Virus record (IMG/VR): IMGVR_UViG_3300037427_004114
Span: 1 to 40,917 of that record
Length of the DNA stretch: 40,917 nucleotides
Direction: 5' to 3' (one strand)
Source of the DNA: a virus
The notes below the pieces were generated by a model. The model was not told the DNA's origin. It saw nothing but the letters and a program-made list of their open reading frames with translations, and made no database searches. Shown one piece after another: positions 1 through 8,490 of this stretch (position 1 is its first letter; each line of letters opens with the position of its first letter). The position numbers and the translations under genes are program-made.

Positions 1-2215
1 CTGCTGCATTTGGAGCATTATCCTCAACGGCGCAGTTTTGCGTACCAATGCCGACCTTGCCGTCTTTGTCAATGGTCATGCGTGGCAGTAAATCTCCAGC
101 GGATCCTGCCCCTTCTGCCACATTGGTGGATGTATTGAAGGTTAGGTTGCCCCCTGATCCGTCACTATTGGCAGTATGGCACGTCATGGAGGCTCTCACT
201 CCCGGGGCGATGGCGGAGTTGTCTTTTGAGTAAAACTCCACCCCTCCTAAAAGCTTGTTTATGCTTTCCGAGGACCTGTTGTTTCCCAGGCGAATGATAG
301 CGTTTCTATCTCCTGAAATGTCTAACTTAACTCCTGGATTATCAGTTCCTATTCCGACGTCGCCGCCGTTGTTGAAATAATGATCGAGGTTCGGAGTCGA
401 TGCTATTCTGACCTTTGTAGCCCCGTCTGCCGTGCCGTCTCGCTCCTTTAAGTACAAATCTAATCCATCGCCGTCCTGGTTGGCGGTGGATACGAACAGG
501 CCTCCTAGCTGGGTTGAGGCATCACGAACCAACAAACCGTATCTCCCGCCAGAAGTTTTTATCTCAAGGGGTTGGAACGGATCGTCAACCCCGATTCCGA
601 CGTTGCCCGCCACAACCATCGATATATCGGTGTCTGCGGGCTTTAAGAAATATCCCGTAGGATCTTTGTCCGCCCCGATATCGTTAACCATCCTCGACCC
701 ATAAAATACCTCCGCATATACGGCATCTTTGCTCGTGGGGTCAAAGTCGTAGTCGTCCCAGTCGTTTGTAATGTCTACTCCGATGGGCGCGGTATAAAAT
801 TTATATTCGTTGCCTTCTGAAGTCCAATCGTCATTGGCTCCTATATGTGTCGAACTGTTGCTCGCTAGGGAAGTCACCTTAATTCTAGTCTTCGCGTAAT
901 GCTTGAGCTCTGCATGTACTGCAACCTTAGCTATGTCGTATCCGTCTCCATCATTAAGCCCGGTATCTTCGGGCGTGCCCATACGTAATCTAAATTTCGC
1001 AGAGTTCGCGGATTGAGGATTTGCGGTTGATTCAAGTATCTTTAATTGATAATCTCTTCCTCCGGACAGGTCCGGGTCCCCGTCTGTTCCATCCGAACCC
1101 GTATCAATAAAGTTATGGCAAACTAAATATTTCTGATAGCCCGTAGCGCTGTAGTATTCAGACCATATTTCAACAATAAATGGAGACCCTTCGCCCCAAT
1201 TATGCGTCCCATAGGAAAATTCGAGAAACTTAAATGACTCCGAAGACCCTGCCCCGGAAACACTAAATTCATCCGTCCATAAAAGTTCTTCGCCCGCCAC
1301 CTTAAACGAGCTCGCGCCTGGCATACTCAGCTCCCCTTCTATTGTTAGATTTGCCGTTGACATCACCCCGTTGACTTCTTTCTTTTCAAGGGTGAGCCCT
1401 CCTGTCTGGGAGAGAGTTAAGAAATTAACATTATTTACTCCTAGCGCTAAAGCGTGGTTTGTTGTCGTCCCAATCCTCATGATTCCGGGAACATCATTTA
1501 CCGTTTGAGAGACGTCGATATCAATTTCTCCTATAGCGGAATTTGACTTATGCCTGAATTTAATATTTGACTGCCCGTCCCTTACGATATCAAGATGCGC
1601 TTGAGGGTCCGACACTTCCGAGCCCATTCCTACAAGCCCATCCTTGTCGATCCTTACCGCAAGAAACTCGCTCGTCGCCCCCGTCTTGATGCTGACTCCT
1701 TCTCCACCCGCATTGGAAAGCGTTAAGATTTCCGAAGAATCCTGATAAAAAGATTTCTTTGCTACTGGCGTGCCTGCGGTGGCGTCATTGAGGTAGATCG
1801 CCTTATTGTTTGCTAGTAAAATGTCACCCGTTAATTCAAGCTGCTTGGTTGGTGTTGTTGTTCCTAAACCTATAAACCCTCCGTAAGGGGCATCTCCACG
1901 CACATATAAAGCGCTCGCTCCATCGTCCTGTACGTCCAGTACGCCTTCTGTGCCTTCTTGATTAATCACTACCGCAGGGCCCGTGCCGTCATTGGTTATT
2001 AAAAGTTGCTCTGAAGTTGTAACGTTATCATGTACGATCGTAGTTGCCCCTTCTACTGTAAGTTCCGGAACCCTAAGTTTTGATTTAATTGTTAATTCAT
2101 TTCCTGAATCACCAGCGTCTCCGGTTAGTCCTAAATAGGAAAAAGGGGAGTCTTGCAGCTCCTCAAAGGTTCCGTCGTCCTTTTGTCTAACTAAATATAT
2201 ATCGTTTTCTGCCAT
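1..2215 (-). CDS. Tail fibre protein with VGIGT repeats, 3' end beyond the window
   Basis: This frame is open from an ATG at 2215 to the left edge, giving at least 738 residues with no C-terminus in view. The product starts MAENDIYLVRQKDDG and is an extended beta-rich protein. It contains several copies of the motif VGIGTxxPxxxLxIxG (for example VGIGVDDPFQPLEI and VGIGTDNPGVKLDI), which is typical of trimeric phage fibres and of the stalks in front of Peptidase_S74 (endosialidase-type) chaperone domains. Whether such a chaperone domain is present cannot be seen because the end is missing. It follows the other fibre gene on the same strand after a 19-base gap and is probably co-transcribed with it. 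No clear Shine-Dalgarno site precedes the ATG. Role as a side fibre or receptor-binding protein is inferred from composition and position. Confidence 0.85.
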   Translation of the reverse strand, partial: MAENDIYLVRQKDDGTFEELQDSPFSYLGLTGDAGDSGNELTIKSKLRVPELTVEGATTIVHDNVTTSEQLLITNDGTGPAVVINQEGTEGVLDVQDDGASALYVRGDAPYGGFIGLGTTTPTKQLELTGDILLANNKAIYLNDATAGTPVAKKSFYQDSSEILTLSNAGGEGVSIKTGATSEFLAVRIDKDGLVGMGSEVSDPQAHLDIVRDGQSNIKFRHKSNSAIGEIDIDVSQTVNDVPGIMRIGTTTNHALALGVNNVNFLTLSQTGGLTLEKKEVNGVMSTANLTIEGELSMPGASSFKVAGEELLWTDEFSVSGAGSSESFKFLEFSYGTHNWGEGSPFIVEIWSEYYSATGYQKYLVCHNFIDTGSDGTDGDPDLSGGRDYQLKILESTANPQSANSAKFRLRMGTPEDTGLNDGDGYDIAKVAVHAELKHYAKTRIKVTSLASNSSTHIGANDDWTSEGNEYKFYTAPIGVDITNDWDDYDFDPTSKDAVYAEVFYGSRMVNDIGADKDPTGYFLKPADTDISMVVAGNVGIGVDDPFQPLEIKTSGGRYGLLVRDASTQLGGLFVSTANQDGDGLDLYLKERDGTADGATKVRIASTPNLDHYFNNGGDVGIGTDNPGVKLDISGDRNAIIRLGNNRSSESINKLLGGVEFYSKDNSAIAPGVRASMTCHTANSDGSGGNLTFNTSTNVAEGAGSAGDLLPRMTIDKDGKVGIGTQNCAVEDNAPNAA

Positions 2216-2234
2216 CGTACATTATGTTACACTG

Positions 2235-5200
2235 CTACCACGACTGCAGCGAGAATCTTCTCCAAGTATTTTCTTCTATGCATAAATAGACATGCGAGTC
2301 ATCGTATAGGATTTTGCCTTTTGGTCCAACCGCAGTAGGGCTCGTGGGCAACACTTCTCCGTCGCCTGCCCCAGGAGCTGTTTCCGCTCTTGGTATAGTG
2401 GGAATGAGCTCGAACACACTCGTCGCAAAGATCTCTCCGTCAATTTTGACGTCCCCTTCGACGTGTAATTTAAATTTCTTGTCTGTCGCTGGAACCTGCG
2501 CGACATTGGCGCCGTCCGCCAGCCCGATTCCAACATTGGTCTCGTCGGAGAAGAGGACGTCGTAACCCCTGTCCTGTCCTCCAATTAGCTGCTTCGTTCC
2601 CTCCATCTTGCATAACCGCTTTCCTGCTGCCCCGAGCATAAGATCGGTTCCCTCTGAACTAGTAAACAATGCCAAGTCTTTGCTGCTCGCCTCAATGTAT
2701 CCAAGCTTATCTCCAAAAGCTCCGTATGGCGAGCTGAGGAGCTCTGCGTAACCAATCGTCAGCGAGCCTGGCTCGGTACCCCCCAGGGAAGACATCTCTA
2801 GTTGTACATGCTGACTTTCTCCTGGCGACTGGAGTAGTGCGTCACCTCGGACGTGGAGGTTCTTAGACGGAGCGTCTGTCCCAATTCCAACGTCGCCGTC
2901 TTCAGTGATGTGTAAGTTGTAGTTGTCTGTGACCACCCATGTGCCGCCGTCTGCTGTACATTCCCCCTCGGTCCCGCCGATCCCGCCACTGCAGTACGAG
3001 GGCCTGCTGTATCCTACGCTAAAGATTTCATTATTGTTCGCTCCGTCCTTATCTTGAAATAATTTAAACGAACCTACCATGCCTGATCGTGGGCCAAGTT
3101 CAATGACCTCTTTTACTTTTGCGTCACCCAACACGTCCATGTCTGCTCCAACTGATTGGTTTCCATTGACTTGCAAGCTTCCTCCAATCGATTGATTGCC
3201 GTTAACGTCTAGCAGTTCTGTTGTTGTTGTCCCTGCGACAACAAGGTTTCCTAGCGAAGTAATGGTTCCTGCTGAAGTGATATTTCCTGCTGAAGTGATA
3301 TTTCCTGCTGAAGTGATATTTCCTTCAGCCGCAACGTCTCCCTTGAGGTTGCTGGCTCCTGAAATTGTTAGGTCACTATCGAAATTTGTTGTATATGTAT
3401 CCTGGAAACTTGATCCCGGATCAAAGGAGACGTTGAAGATGTCTCCTGTGACTGTGAGGTTTTTGCCAACAAAAATGTTTTCATCGAAACGGGCATTTTG
3501 TTGAACGTAAAGCTCCCCTTCAAGCGTTGTTGAGCCTTTGGCCGTTAAGCTCTGCAGGATAACCGCGTCCGCGTTCATGTTTAACTGCCCGTCTACTGTG
3601 AAGTCTTTTTTCGCATGCAAGTTTTCTGACACCTCAACATCGCCGTCGGCCTTTATGGTTAATCGGTCATTGACCCCCACGTTTGCGTTGTTCGAAATTC
3701 TAAAAGAATCGTCTGACCCTTTAATCCCTGCAGCCCAATTCACGTCCGGTCCGTAACTGGTCCGGTAGCTGATTACGCTGTCCCCGCCGCTTGTAGTATT
3801 CTCCAGCCTTACTAATTCGTTTTCGGCAGAAACAATAGTTAAGGGGCGCGCTGGGCCGGGAGTCCCTATCCCCAGATTACCCTCAACGATAAGCTCGTCC
3901 TTTGCCGTCGTGACCCCCACGAGCGTTGAGAGACCCTTAACGGTCAGGTCCGAATCGAAGTCCGTAAGGTAACTATCTGAATCTCCTCCTGCTCCGTCGT
4001 TGAATTTTACATTAAACACGTCCCCTGTGACCCAAAGGTTTTTTCCCACGTATACATTCTCTTCGAGATACGCATTTCCTTCCGCCCTTAATTCTCCCTT
4101 TAGTAGAGTGTCCGCCTCAACCGTCAGACCGCTCTTTGCGGTAACGTCCCCCGTTAAGATGGAAACCCCTTCCGCTGTTAATGCGCCAGATACTGCCGCA
4201 TCCGCTTTGGCCAAAAAATTTCCCTCAGCCGTAATGGTTTCTTGGGCGAGCAAGGGCTTCTCAAAGTTCGCAGTTGATTCTACGGAGAGCTGTCCCGAGA
4301 CGGTGATATTTTTCTGGAACGTTGCATTCTCTTTTGCTGTGAAACCCTCCACCCATAGGTCTTTATCTAAGGTTACGTCTCCTTTTACTCTTAGGTTATT
4401 CTCTACCGAAAGATCTCTGCCCACCGCCAGATCGTTGAGTTCATTTACTGTAACTCCTTCTGCGTGTCCTATTTTTACCAAACTCCTGTCCGCCTTAATC
4501 AAATTAGACTGAACCACTGTTGAAGGGTTTACTTCTAAGGCGTTAAGGTCCGTAAGGCTAAGGGTGAACGCCTCCGTAACGGTCAAGGCTTGGTCGTCGG
4601 TTACCGTGCTTACGGTTCTCAATTCTCCGCCTACGATTATTTGAGCCCCGGGACTTAGCTCAAAAAAGGTCGTATCTGAGCCTGAGACATTAATGGTTCC
4701 ATCAATTATAACCGCCCCTTCCAGCGGGACGGTTCCTGGGTACGCAGACTTTAGGGAGCTCCCATCATCAATGGATATGTTTCCGTCAACCGTCATCATT
4801 TCTCTTGCGATGGCTTGTCCGACGCTTACTGACCCGTAGGAAACAACTGGCGCATGCATATATACATCATCATAAAGATGAGCTTCACCGCTAACGACCA
4901 GGTCTCCTAAGGCTTTTAGGTTCGAGTCAAGCTGAGTTACAAACTGATCTTGATTTTCCCCATTTGAGTTTTGAAATTTTAAATTAAATATATCTCCCCT
5001 AACTGAAAGGTCGCCCTCGATGCCCACGTTCGAGTTGAATATCGCTGGAGAGCTAAACGTCTTTGCCCCTCCAATTGATTGATCCCCAGTCGTAAGCACT
5101 GAGTAGTCTGTGACTGAGGTTTTGAGATTCTTATATCTTATGGTTTCATTGTGAGACTTGGGCCTAGCCAATAAGAGCATGGCGTCGTCGTCCAATGTCT

Positions 5201-5264
5201 CTGCCGCTCCGTTTGACAGGAGAACACTCTTTTCTGAAAGGTCTGAAATTCTGCTATTTGGCAT
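2235..5264 (-). CDS. Modular tail fibre protein, 1009 residues
   Basis: This is a long beta-rich fibre. Residues 1-60 (MPNSRISDLSEKSVLL...) look like a virion-attachment segment. A 45-residue unit occurs three times, near residues 84-125, 404-445 and 598-640, with the pattern L-x-V-x-G-D-[IV]-F-N-[LV]-x-F followed by D-S-[DN]-L. Between these lie many short G-N/D-L-x-V-x-G turns, and VGIGT motifs near 464, 792 and 911. Residues 187-245 resemble an inserted domain also seen in the tail tube protein at 6638-8428. The C-terminus (YDDSHVYLCIEENTWRRFSL) is the kind of small beta cap that ends many phage fibres; I see no Peptidase_S74 domain. It is the first gene of a minus-strand pair and may be driven from the 5265-5343 gap. 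Receptor specificity is unknown. Confidence 0.9.
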   Translation of the reverse strand: MPNSRISDLSEKSVLLSNGAAETLDDDAMLLLARPKSHNETIRYKNLKTSVTDYSVLTTGDQSIGGAKTFSSPAIFNSNVGIEGDLSVRGDIFNLKFQNSNGENQDQFVTQLDSNLKALGDLVVSGEAHLYDDVYMHAPVVSYGSVSVGQAIAREMMTVDGNISIDDGSSLKSAYPGTVPLEGAVIIDGTINVSGSDTTFFELSPGAQIIVGGELRTVSTVTDDQALTVTEAFTLSLTDLNALEVNPSTVVQSNLIKADRSLVKIGHAEGVTVNELNDLAVGRDLSVENNLRVKGDVTLDKDLWVEGFTAKENATFQKNITVSGQLSVESTANFEKPLLAQETITAEGNFLAKADAAVSGALTAEGVSILTGDVTAKSGLTVEADTLLKGELRAEGNAYLEENVYVGKNLWVTGDVFNVKFNDGAGGDSDSYLTDFDSDLTVKGLSTLVGVTTAKDELIVEGNLGIGTPGPARPLTIVSAENELVRLENTTSGGDSVISYRTSYGPDVNWAAGIKGSDDSFRISNNANVGVNDRLTIKADGDVEVSENLHAKKDFTVDGQLNMNADAVILQSLTAKGSTTLEGELYVQQNARFDENIFVGKNLTVTGDIFNVSFDPGSSFQDTYTTNFDSDLTISGASNLKGDVAAEGNITSAGNITSAGNITSAGTITSLGNLVVAGTTTTELLDVNGNQSIGGSLQVNGNQSVGADMDVLGDAKVKEVIELGPRSGMVGSFKLFQDKDGANNNEIFSVGYSRPSYCSGGIGGTEGECTADGGTWVVTDNYNLHITEDGDVGIGTDAPSKNLHVRGDALLQSPGESQHVQLEMSSLGGTEPGSLTIGYAELLSSPYGAFGDKLGYIEASSKDLALFTSSEGTDLMLGAAGKRLCKMEGTKQLIGGQDRGYDVLFSDETNVGIGLADGANVAQVPATDKKFKLHVEGDVKIDGEIFATSVFELIPTIPRAETAPGAGDGEVLPTSPTAVGPKGKILYDDSHVYLCIEENTWRRFSLQSW
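3268..3321 (-). repeat. Three perfect 18-base tandem repeats inside the fibre gene
   Basis: The unit cctgctgaagtgatattt is repeated exactly three times without a break, encoding three A-G-N-I-T-S hexapeptides in the fibre shaft. The identical bases, rather than only identical residues, suggest recent slippage and a length-variable shaft. Confidence 0.95.
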
Positions 5265-5289
5265 GACTATATACTGGGGAGTTCTCTCT

Positions 5290-5295
5290 ATTATA
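5290..5295 (-). promoter_or_regulatory. Candidate -10 box for the fibre genes
   Basis: On the minus strand this reads TATAAT, a perfect sigma-70 -10 hexamer, 25 bases upstream of the fibre ATG at 5264. No good -35 box lies 16-18 bases further upstream (the best is ATCTGC), so the call rests on one element and on the divergent arrangement of the flanking genes. Confidence 0.3.
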
Positions 5296-5343
5296 CACGC
5301 AAAAAAGCGTATGCAGATTTTTTTTGTTGGTGTAATTAATGCA

Positions 5344-6585
5344 ATGGCACAAGGAGAAAGGCTTCATTTAAGTTACGAACGGATGGCGTTGTTGGTTAGC
5401 GGCGCCCCTGCGTTCGTGGATAGTACTGCCAAGGAGCCAAAAATATTAAAAAGAATTCAAACTATCTCATATTCTTTTGACTTTGGCGCTCAACAATTAA
5501 AAGAACTTGGCTCTCTTGAATATATAAAAGATAGAACTCCATCTGGGTCTAGGATACCTGTAATTTCTCAGCCAACGGTCAATTTACAATTTGAATATTT
5601 ATTTTTAGACACAAAAAATGAAGAAAATATAGGTTTTGGTATTGGTGAAGATAGTATATTTAAAAATTCTCCTTTATATAATAAGCCTAACTATAATACT
5701 CATGCTGAAGTCTTGGGTGATATTGATTTTATATTGGTTGCGGATAATGAGAGCCGCCGGAGCGACGTCTTTGGGGGTCAGGTTTACAGGCTCAAAACTA
5801 ATCCTAACGTAATAAAAACCAGTGATCAGTGGGCCGCCCTTGATGAGGCTGGCAGGGCTTTATATGAAGCCGCAACAGATTTAACCGGCTTTGATGTCAT
5901 TGGGTTTGGGAATTGTTACCTCGGACAGTACTCTATTAATATGGCCATGGGTAGCCCTGTGCAGTGCGGGGTGAGCTATGCCTGCAGCAACCTTAAGTTC
6001 GACACCAAGGCCGCGGGCACCGACATTAAGTTTCCGTCGGTAGATAAAAATGGAACAAATTCAGCGACAACGATTACCTTTCCGGATCTGACTGAGGCAT
6101 TCTCCTCAAGCGAGATCAGCGCCTTAAGGCCCGGCGACGTTAAGGTTACCCTGACGAATAATTCTACCGAAGGCTTTCATGTAATTGACTTGGAGTCAGA
6201 ACAGATATCCATTCAGTCTATAGAAATCTCCACGCCAATTCCTAGACAAAACATAAATGCGTTTGGGTCAGACTACATGAGGAATAGAAAAATCCAATTT
6301 CCTGTGCTTGGAACACTATCAATGAGTTTGCACGTTCAAAAGTTCGCAAACAAGGGGCAGATTAAGGAAATATTCTCCGGGGATGTGGATTATGATGTAG
6401 ACATTACTCTTTACGGCCGAGACTCTGGCGGCGCTCAAGTTGAGAAAGCCTCCTTAAAGGTCTCTAATGCAAAACTAAATTCCGAATCTCATTCTATTTC
6501 AATAGGAGGATTCATGACCGTATCCTCCTCTTTCGTATTTGAGGTCACCCCTAAGACGGGGTTTAGTATTTCACCCCCTTCTTAA
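5344..6585 (+). CDS. Tail tube-fold protein (paralogue of the main tube protein)
   Basis: The 413-residue product (MAQGERLHLSYERMALLVSG) aligns by eye with the 596-residue tube protein at 6638-8428 over three blocks. These are the opening strands (RIQTISYSFDF against RVQSANYSFTI, then SQPTVNLQFEYLFLD against DPPTVNMDFSYYLTN), the middle (GQYSINMAMG against SNYSMEAAVG), and the second half (LRPGDVKVTL against LRPGDIEMTL, then IEISTPIPRQ against FSIDVPMSRT). It looks like a double tube domain, as in T5-type tube proteins. The frame is open upstream to 5158, but that would overlap the divergent fibre gene; ATG 5344 (or 5311) is preferred, though its Shine-Dalgarno site is poor. A Y-R-L-K-T cassette sits at 5785-5868. 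Codons at about 5440-5745 are strikingly AT-rich. Possible roles: a minor tube ring, an alternative tube subunit or a tail decoration. Confidence 0.8.
   Translation: MAQGERLHLSYERMALLVSGAPAFVDSTAKEPKILKRIQTISYSFDFGAQQLKELGSLEYIKDRTPSGSRIPVISQPTVNLQFEYLFLDTKNEENIGFGIGEDSIFKNSPLYNKPNYNTHAEVLGDIDFILVADNESRRSDVFGGQVYRLKTNPNVIKTSDQWAALDEAGRALYEAATDLTGFDVIGFGNCYLGQYSINMAMGSPVQCGVSYACSNLKFDTKAAGTDIKFPSVDKNGTNSATTITFPDLTEAFSSSEISALRPGDVKVTLTNNSTEGFHVIDLESEQISIQSIEISTPIPRQNINAFGSDYMRNRKIQFPVLGTLSMSLHVQKFANKGQIKEIFSGDVDYDVDITLYGRDSGGAQVEKASLKVSNAKLNSESHSISIGGFMTVSSSFVFEVTPKTGFSISPPS
5785..5868 (+). repeat. Y-R-L-K-T cassette, copy 1 (in tube paralogue)
   Basis: This encodes 28 residues beginning YRLKTNPNVIKTSDQW and ending ALYE. 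It matches four other copies in this window: Y, L, a short spacer, I/L, T/S, W (or H), L and a closing Y. It lies between the two tube domains, as if inserted. Confidence 0.7.
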
Positions 6586-6593
6586 ACAAAGAA

Positions 6594-6611
6594 GCCCGCC
6601 GAAAGGCGGGC
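6594..6611 (-). terminator. Intrinsic terminator between convergent genes
   Basis: A 7-bp perfect GC stem (GCCCGCC / GGCGGGC) encloses a 4-base loop, GAAA on the plus strand and TTTC on the minus strand. On the minus strand the stem is followed by TTCTTTGTTT, a usable T-run, so it should stop transcription of the tube gene at 6638-8428. On the plus strand the following bases (CTCAATAAAG) are not T-rich, so termination of the gene ending at 6585 would be weaker. It starts 8 bases after that gene's stop. Confidence 0.85.
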
Positions 6612-6637
6612 CTCAATAAAGTTATTTAATCTATTGA

Positions 6638-8428
6638 TTAAGTCGTTAGGAACGGATCGAAGTTAACAAGTCCGTTGGCTCCATCGTCTCCGGCTCGTGA
6701 GCCTGCAACGAATAAGCCTGCACCCTTATCTTCTGGGCCTCCAACCTGAACTGAGAAACTAATGTCCACGCTCTTGTTGTCTCCGATTGTCGAAGAGAAC
6801 GATTCGCTGTCCACTTGTGCTCCTCTAAGCTCAAAGGTCATGGCGTTTTCGCCGCTTCCGTCAGCCGACGGGTCCTTTAAGGTAAAGGTTAAGTTGTGCT
6901 TCGTGAATTCAAACAACTGCGAAGTAACGTTGCCATCCTTAAGATCAGATGCAATCGCGCTGATAGAACATGTGATCGTGAGGGGGTAGTCCAACGGTTT
7001 CGTATAAGAGTATGGATTTCCAAGCCTTTGAAGAGGCGTCCTCGACATCGGGACATCAATACTGAAGTTCTGAACGTGAACCGTATTTGCGCTTCCTGGC
7101 AGATTCGTCATGAGTCCGGCACCGCCAGCGGTGCCCAGCGTCATTTCGATATCTCCCGGACGTAAGCAGGAAAACCCTTCCTCTCCAGAACCTTGAGTCG
7201 CGTCAATGCCGCTCTCTGCCTCTGGCAAGCTAAAGGTAATTCCGTCAACGGGCTTCCCGTCATCAGGGTTAACCGCAGGAATGTCAATGTTATGAAATCC
7301 TGTGTTCGATTGTAGGTTTAATCCCTCCACCGTAACTGAAGCAGTAGGCATTCCTCCAACCGCAGCTTCCATGCTGTAGTTAGAAATGAACCCGTTGCCA
7401 AGTGCAATGGTGGTTGTTCCAGTTGAGTTGTCCGGGCCGTGGGCGTCCGCAACCTTGCTAATTGACTCGCCCGCCGAAATGGCGCCGTCAAAGTCAATGG
7501 TTACTCTGAGGTTGTCCGCGTCCGTGATGGTCTCAACCGTTCTAACTACGCCATCAATTTTAATTTCGTCACGAACAGCAAGCTCTGTAACGAAATCCGC
7601 TCCAGTGCCCACTACGGCCCCCAGATCGCCGCCGTCCACTTCAACCGTACCGGTGAGTGCCACGTCAGGCGTCGCAGTATCGTCAAATTTAGAACTTCCA
7701 ACTGCATCCGTGCCCTCAGGGGTAGTCAGGATGAAAAAGTTTCTTCCAGCTACTTGAGCTTCGAGCTTGTCGGTTTGGACAAAATTGGTTGTCGTCGCAG
7801 CAAGTTCGCCCTTGGTTCCGACCTTAAAGCCCATATTGGCTTCGTTCTCCCCGTTAGTGAGGTAATAGGAGAAATCCATATTAACCGTAGGGGGGTCAAT
7901 GGCGACAGAATCAATACGTGCCAGTTGGCCGAATTGATTTACGTCTTGTCTATTAATTGTAAAACTGTAGTTTGCGCTTTGCACTCGGCTAAGTTGCCGG
8001 GCTCCTGCGTGAATGGTCCACTTGTCGTCATCTGGACTCGCATCTGTCGAAGCATTCAAGGCGTAACCATTGGTGCCGGACGCGTCGGCAGATGTCAAGG
8101 GTAGAAGCGGAGCTTCCGAGGTACTCTTATTGGCGACATAATATCTTATGACGCCCCCCTCGGTCACTTTCTTTTTAGTGTCTTTGCTATAAGTACCCGC
8201 AGTCCATTCCGCGTGAAGGTCTTTGTTTGCTGCCGATGCCGGCGTGGTTACTAGGTCCCAGTCTGCACTTGGGACTACTAACGAATCTATCGTGGAGGGC
8301 TGTGCTACAATCCCCACGCTTTTTCCGCCATTAATATTCGCGCAAGTGGCTGCCGCATGGTAGCCTGTACCGTCCGGTTGGCCGATGTAAAGCGCTTCAC
8401 TCTGATAGATAATTCTATTTCTTGCCAT
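6638..8428 (-). CDS. Probable major tail tube protein, 596 residues
   Basis: This is probably the tube subunit that surrounds the tape measure and forms the DNA channel. It has two tube-like halves, residues about 140-235 with 340-375, and 420-565. The start (MARNRIIYQSEALYIG) is followed by an extra segment at about 71-137 with a W-(x)4-Y...Y-x-V...W pattern like small glycan-binding modules. A second insertion at about 256-325 (TGTVEVDGG...RTVETITDADNL) resembles residues 187-245 of the fibre at 2235-5264. Both inserts could project from the tail surface. An AAGGA site lies 10 bases before the ATG, the best on this strand, as expected for an abundant protein. It is the last gene before the terminator at 6594-6611. 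The paralogue at 5344-6585 could instead be the main subunit; this one is favoured by the strong ribosome site and by its place after the neck genes. Confidence 0.8.
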   Translation of the reverse strand: MARNRIIYQSEALYIGQPDGTGYHAAATCANINGGKSVGIVAQPSTIDSLVVPSADWDLVTTPASAANKDLHAEWTAGTYSKDTKKKVTEGGVIRYYVANKSTSEAPLLPLTSADASGTNGYALNASTDASPDDDKWTIHAGARQLSRVQSANYSFTINRQDVNQFGQLARIDSVAIDPPTVNMDFSYYLTNGENEANMGFKVGTKGELAATTTNFVQTDKLEAQVAGRNFFILTTPEGTDAVGSSKFDDTATPDVALTGTVEVDGGDLGAVVGTGADFVTELAVRDEIKIDGVVRTVETITDADNLRVTIDFDGAISAGESISKVADAHGPDNSTGTTTIALGNGFISNYSMEAAVGGMPTASVTVEGLNLQSNTGFHNIDIPAVNPDDGKPVDGITFSLPEAESGIDATQGSGEEGFSCLRPGDIEMTLGTAGGAGLMTNLPGSANTVHVQNFSIDVPMSRTPLQRLGNPYSYTKPLDYPLTITCSISAIASDLKDGNVTSQLFEFTKHNLTFTLKDPSADGSGENAMTFELRGAQVDSESFSSTIGDNKSVDISFSVQVGGPEDKGAGLFVAGSRAGDDGANGLVNFDPFLTT

Positions 8429-8438
8429 AATTTAGGTT

Positions 8439-8443
8439 TCCTT
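8439..8443 (-). promoter_or_regulatory. Strong Shine-Dalgarno site of the tube gene
   Basis: The minus strand reads AAGGA ten bases before the ATG at 8428. It lies within a nearly palindromic CCTTTTTAAAAGG stretch that could partly mask it. The 62-base gap to the upstream gene also leaves room for a separate promoter, but I see no convincing boxes. Confidence 0.6.
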
Positions 8444-8490
8444 TTAAAAAGGGTTTGATTCTTATTACATTCTTTTCTTGTAAATGAGAA

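Noticed and set aside
3196-4512. Plus-strand open frames opposite the fibre gene (3196-3504, 3538-3756, 4000-4512)
   Set aside because: They mirror the repetitive fibre codons, contain no recognisable protein pattern and have no ribosome site.
5297-5310. Small hairpin ACGC-AAAAAA-GCGT followed by a T-run, in the divergent gap
   Set aside because: The stem is only four pairs and the T-run is not adjacent, so a terminator or attenuator is not supported.
5158-5343. Longer start for the plus-strand tube paralogue at 5158
   Set aside because: It would overlap the first 107 bases of the divergent fibre gene and adds residues unrelated to the tube family; ATG 5344 gives the family-like N-terminus.
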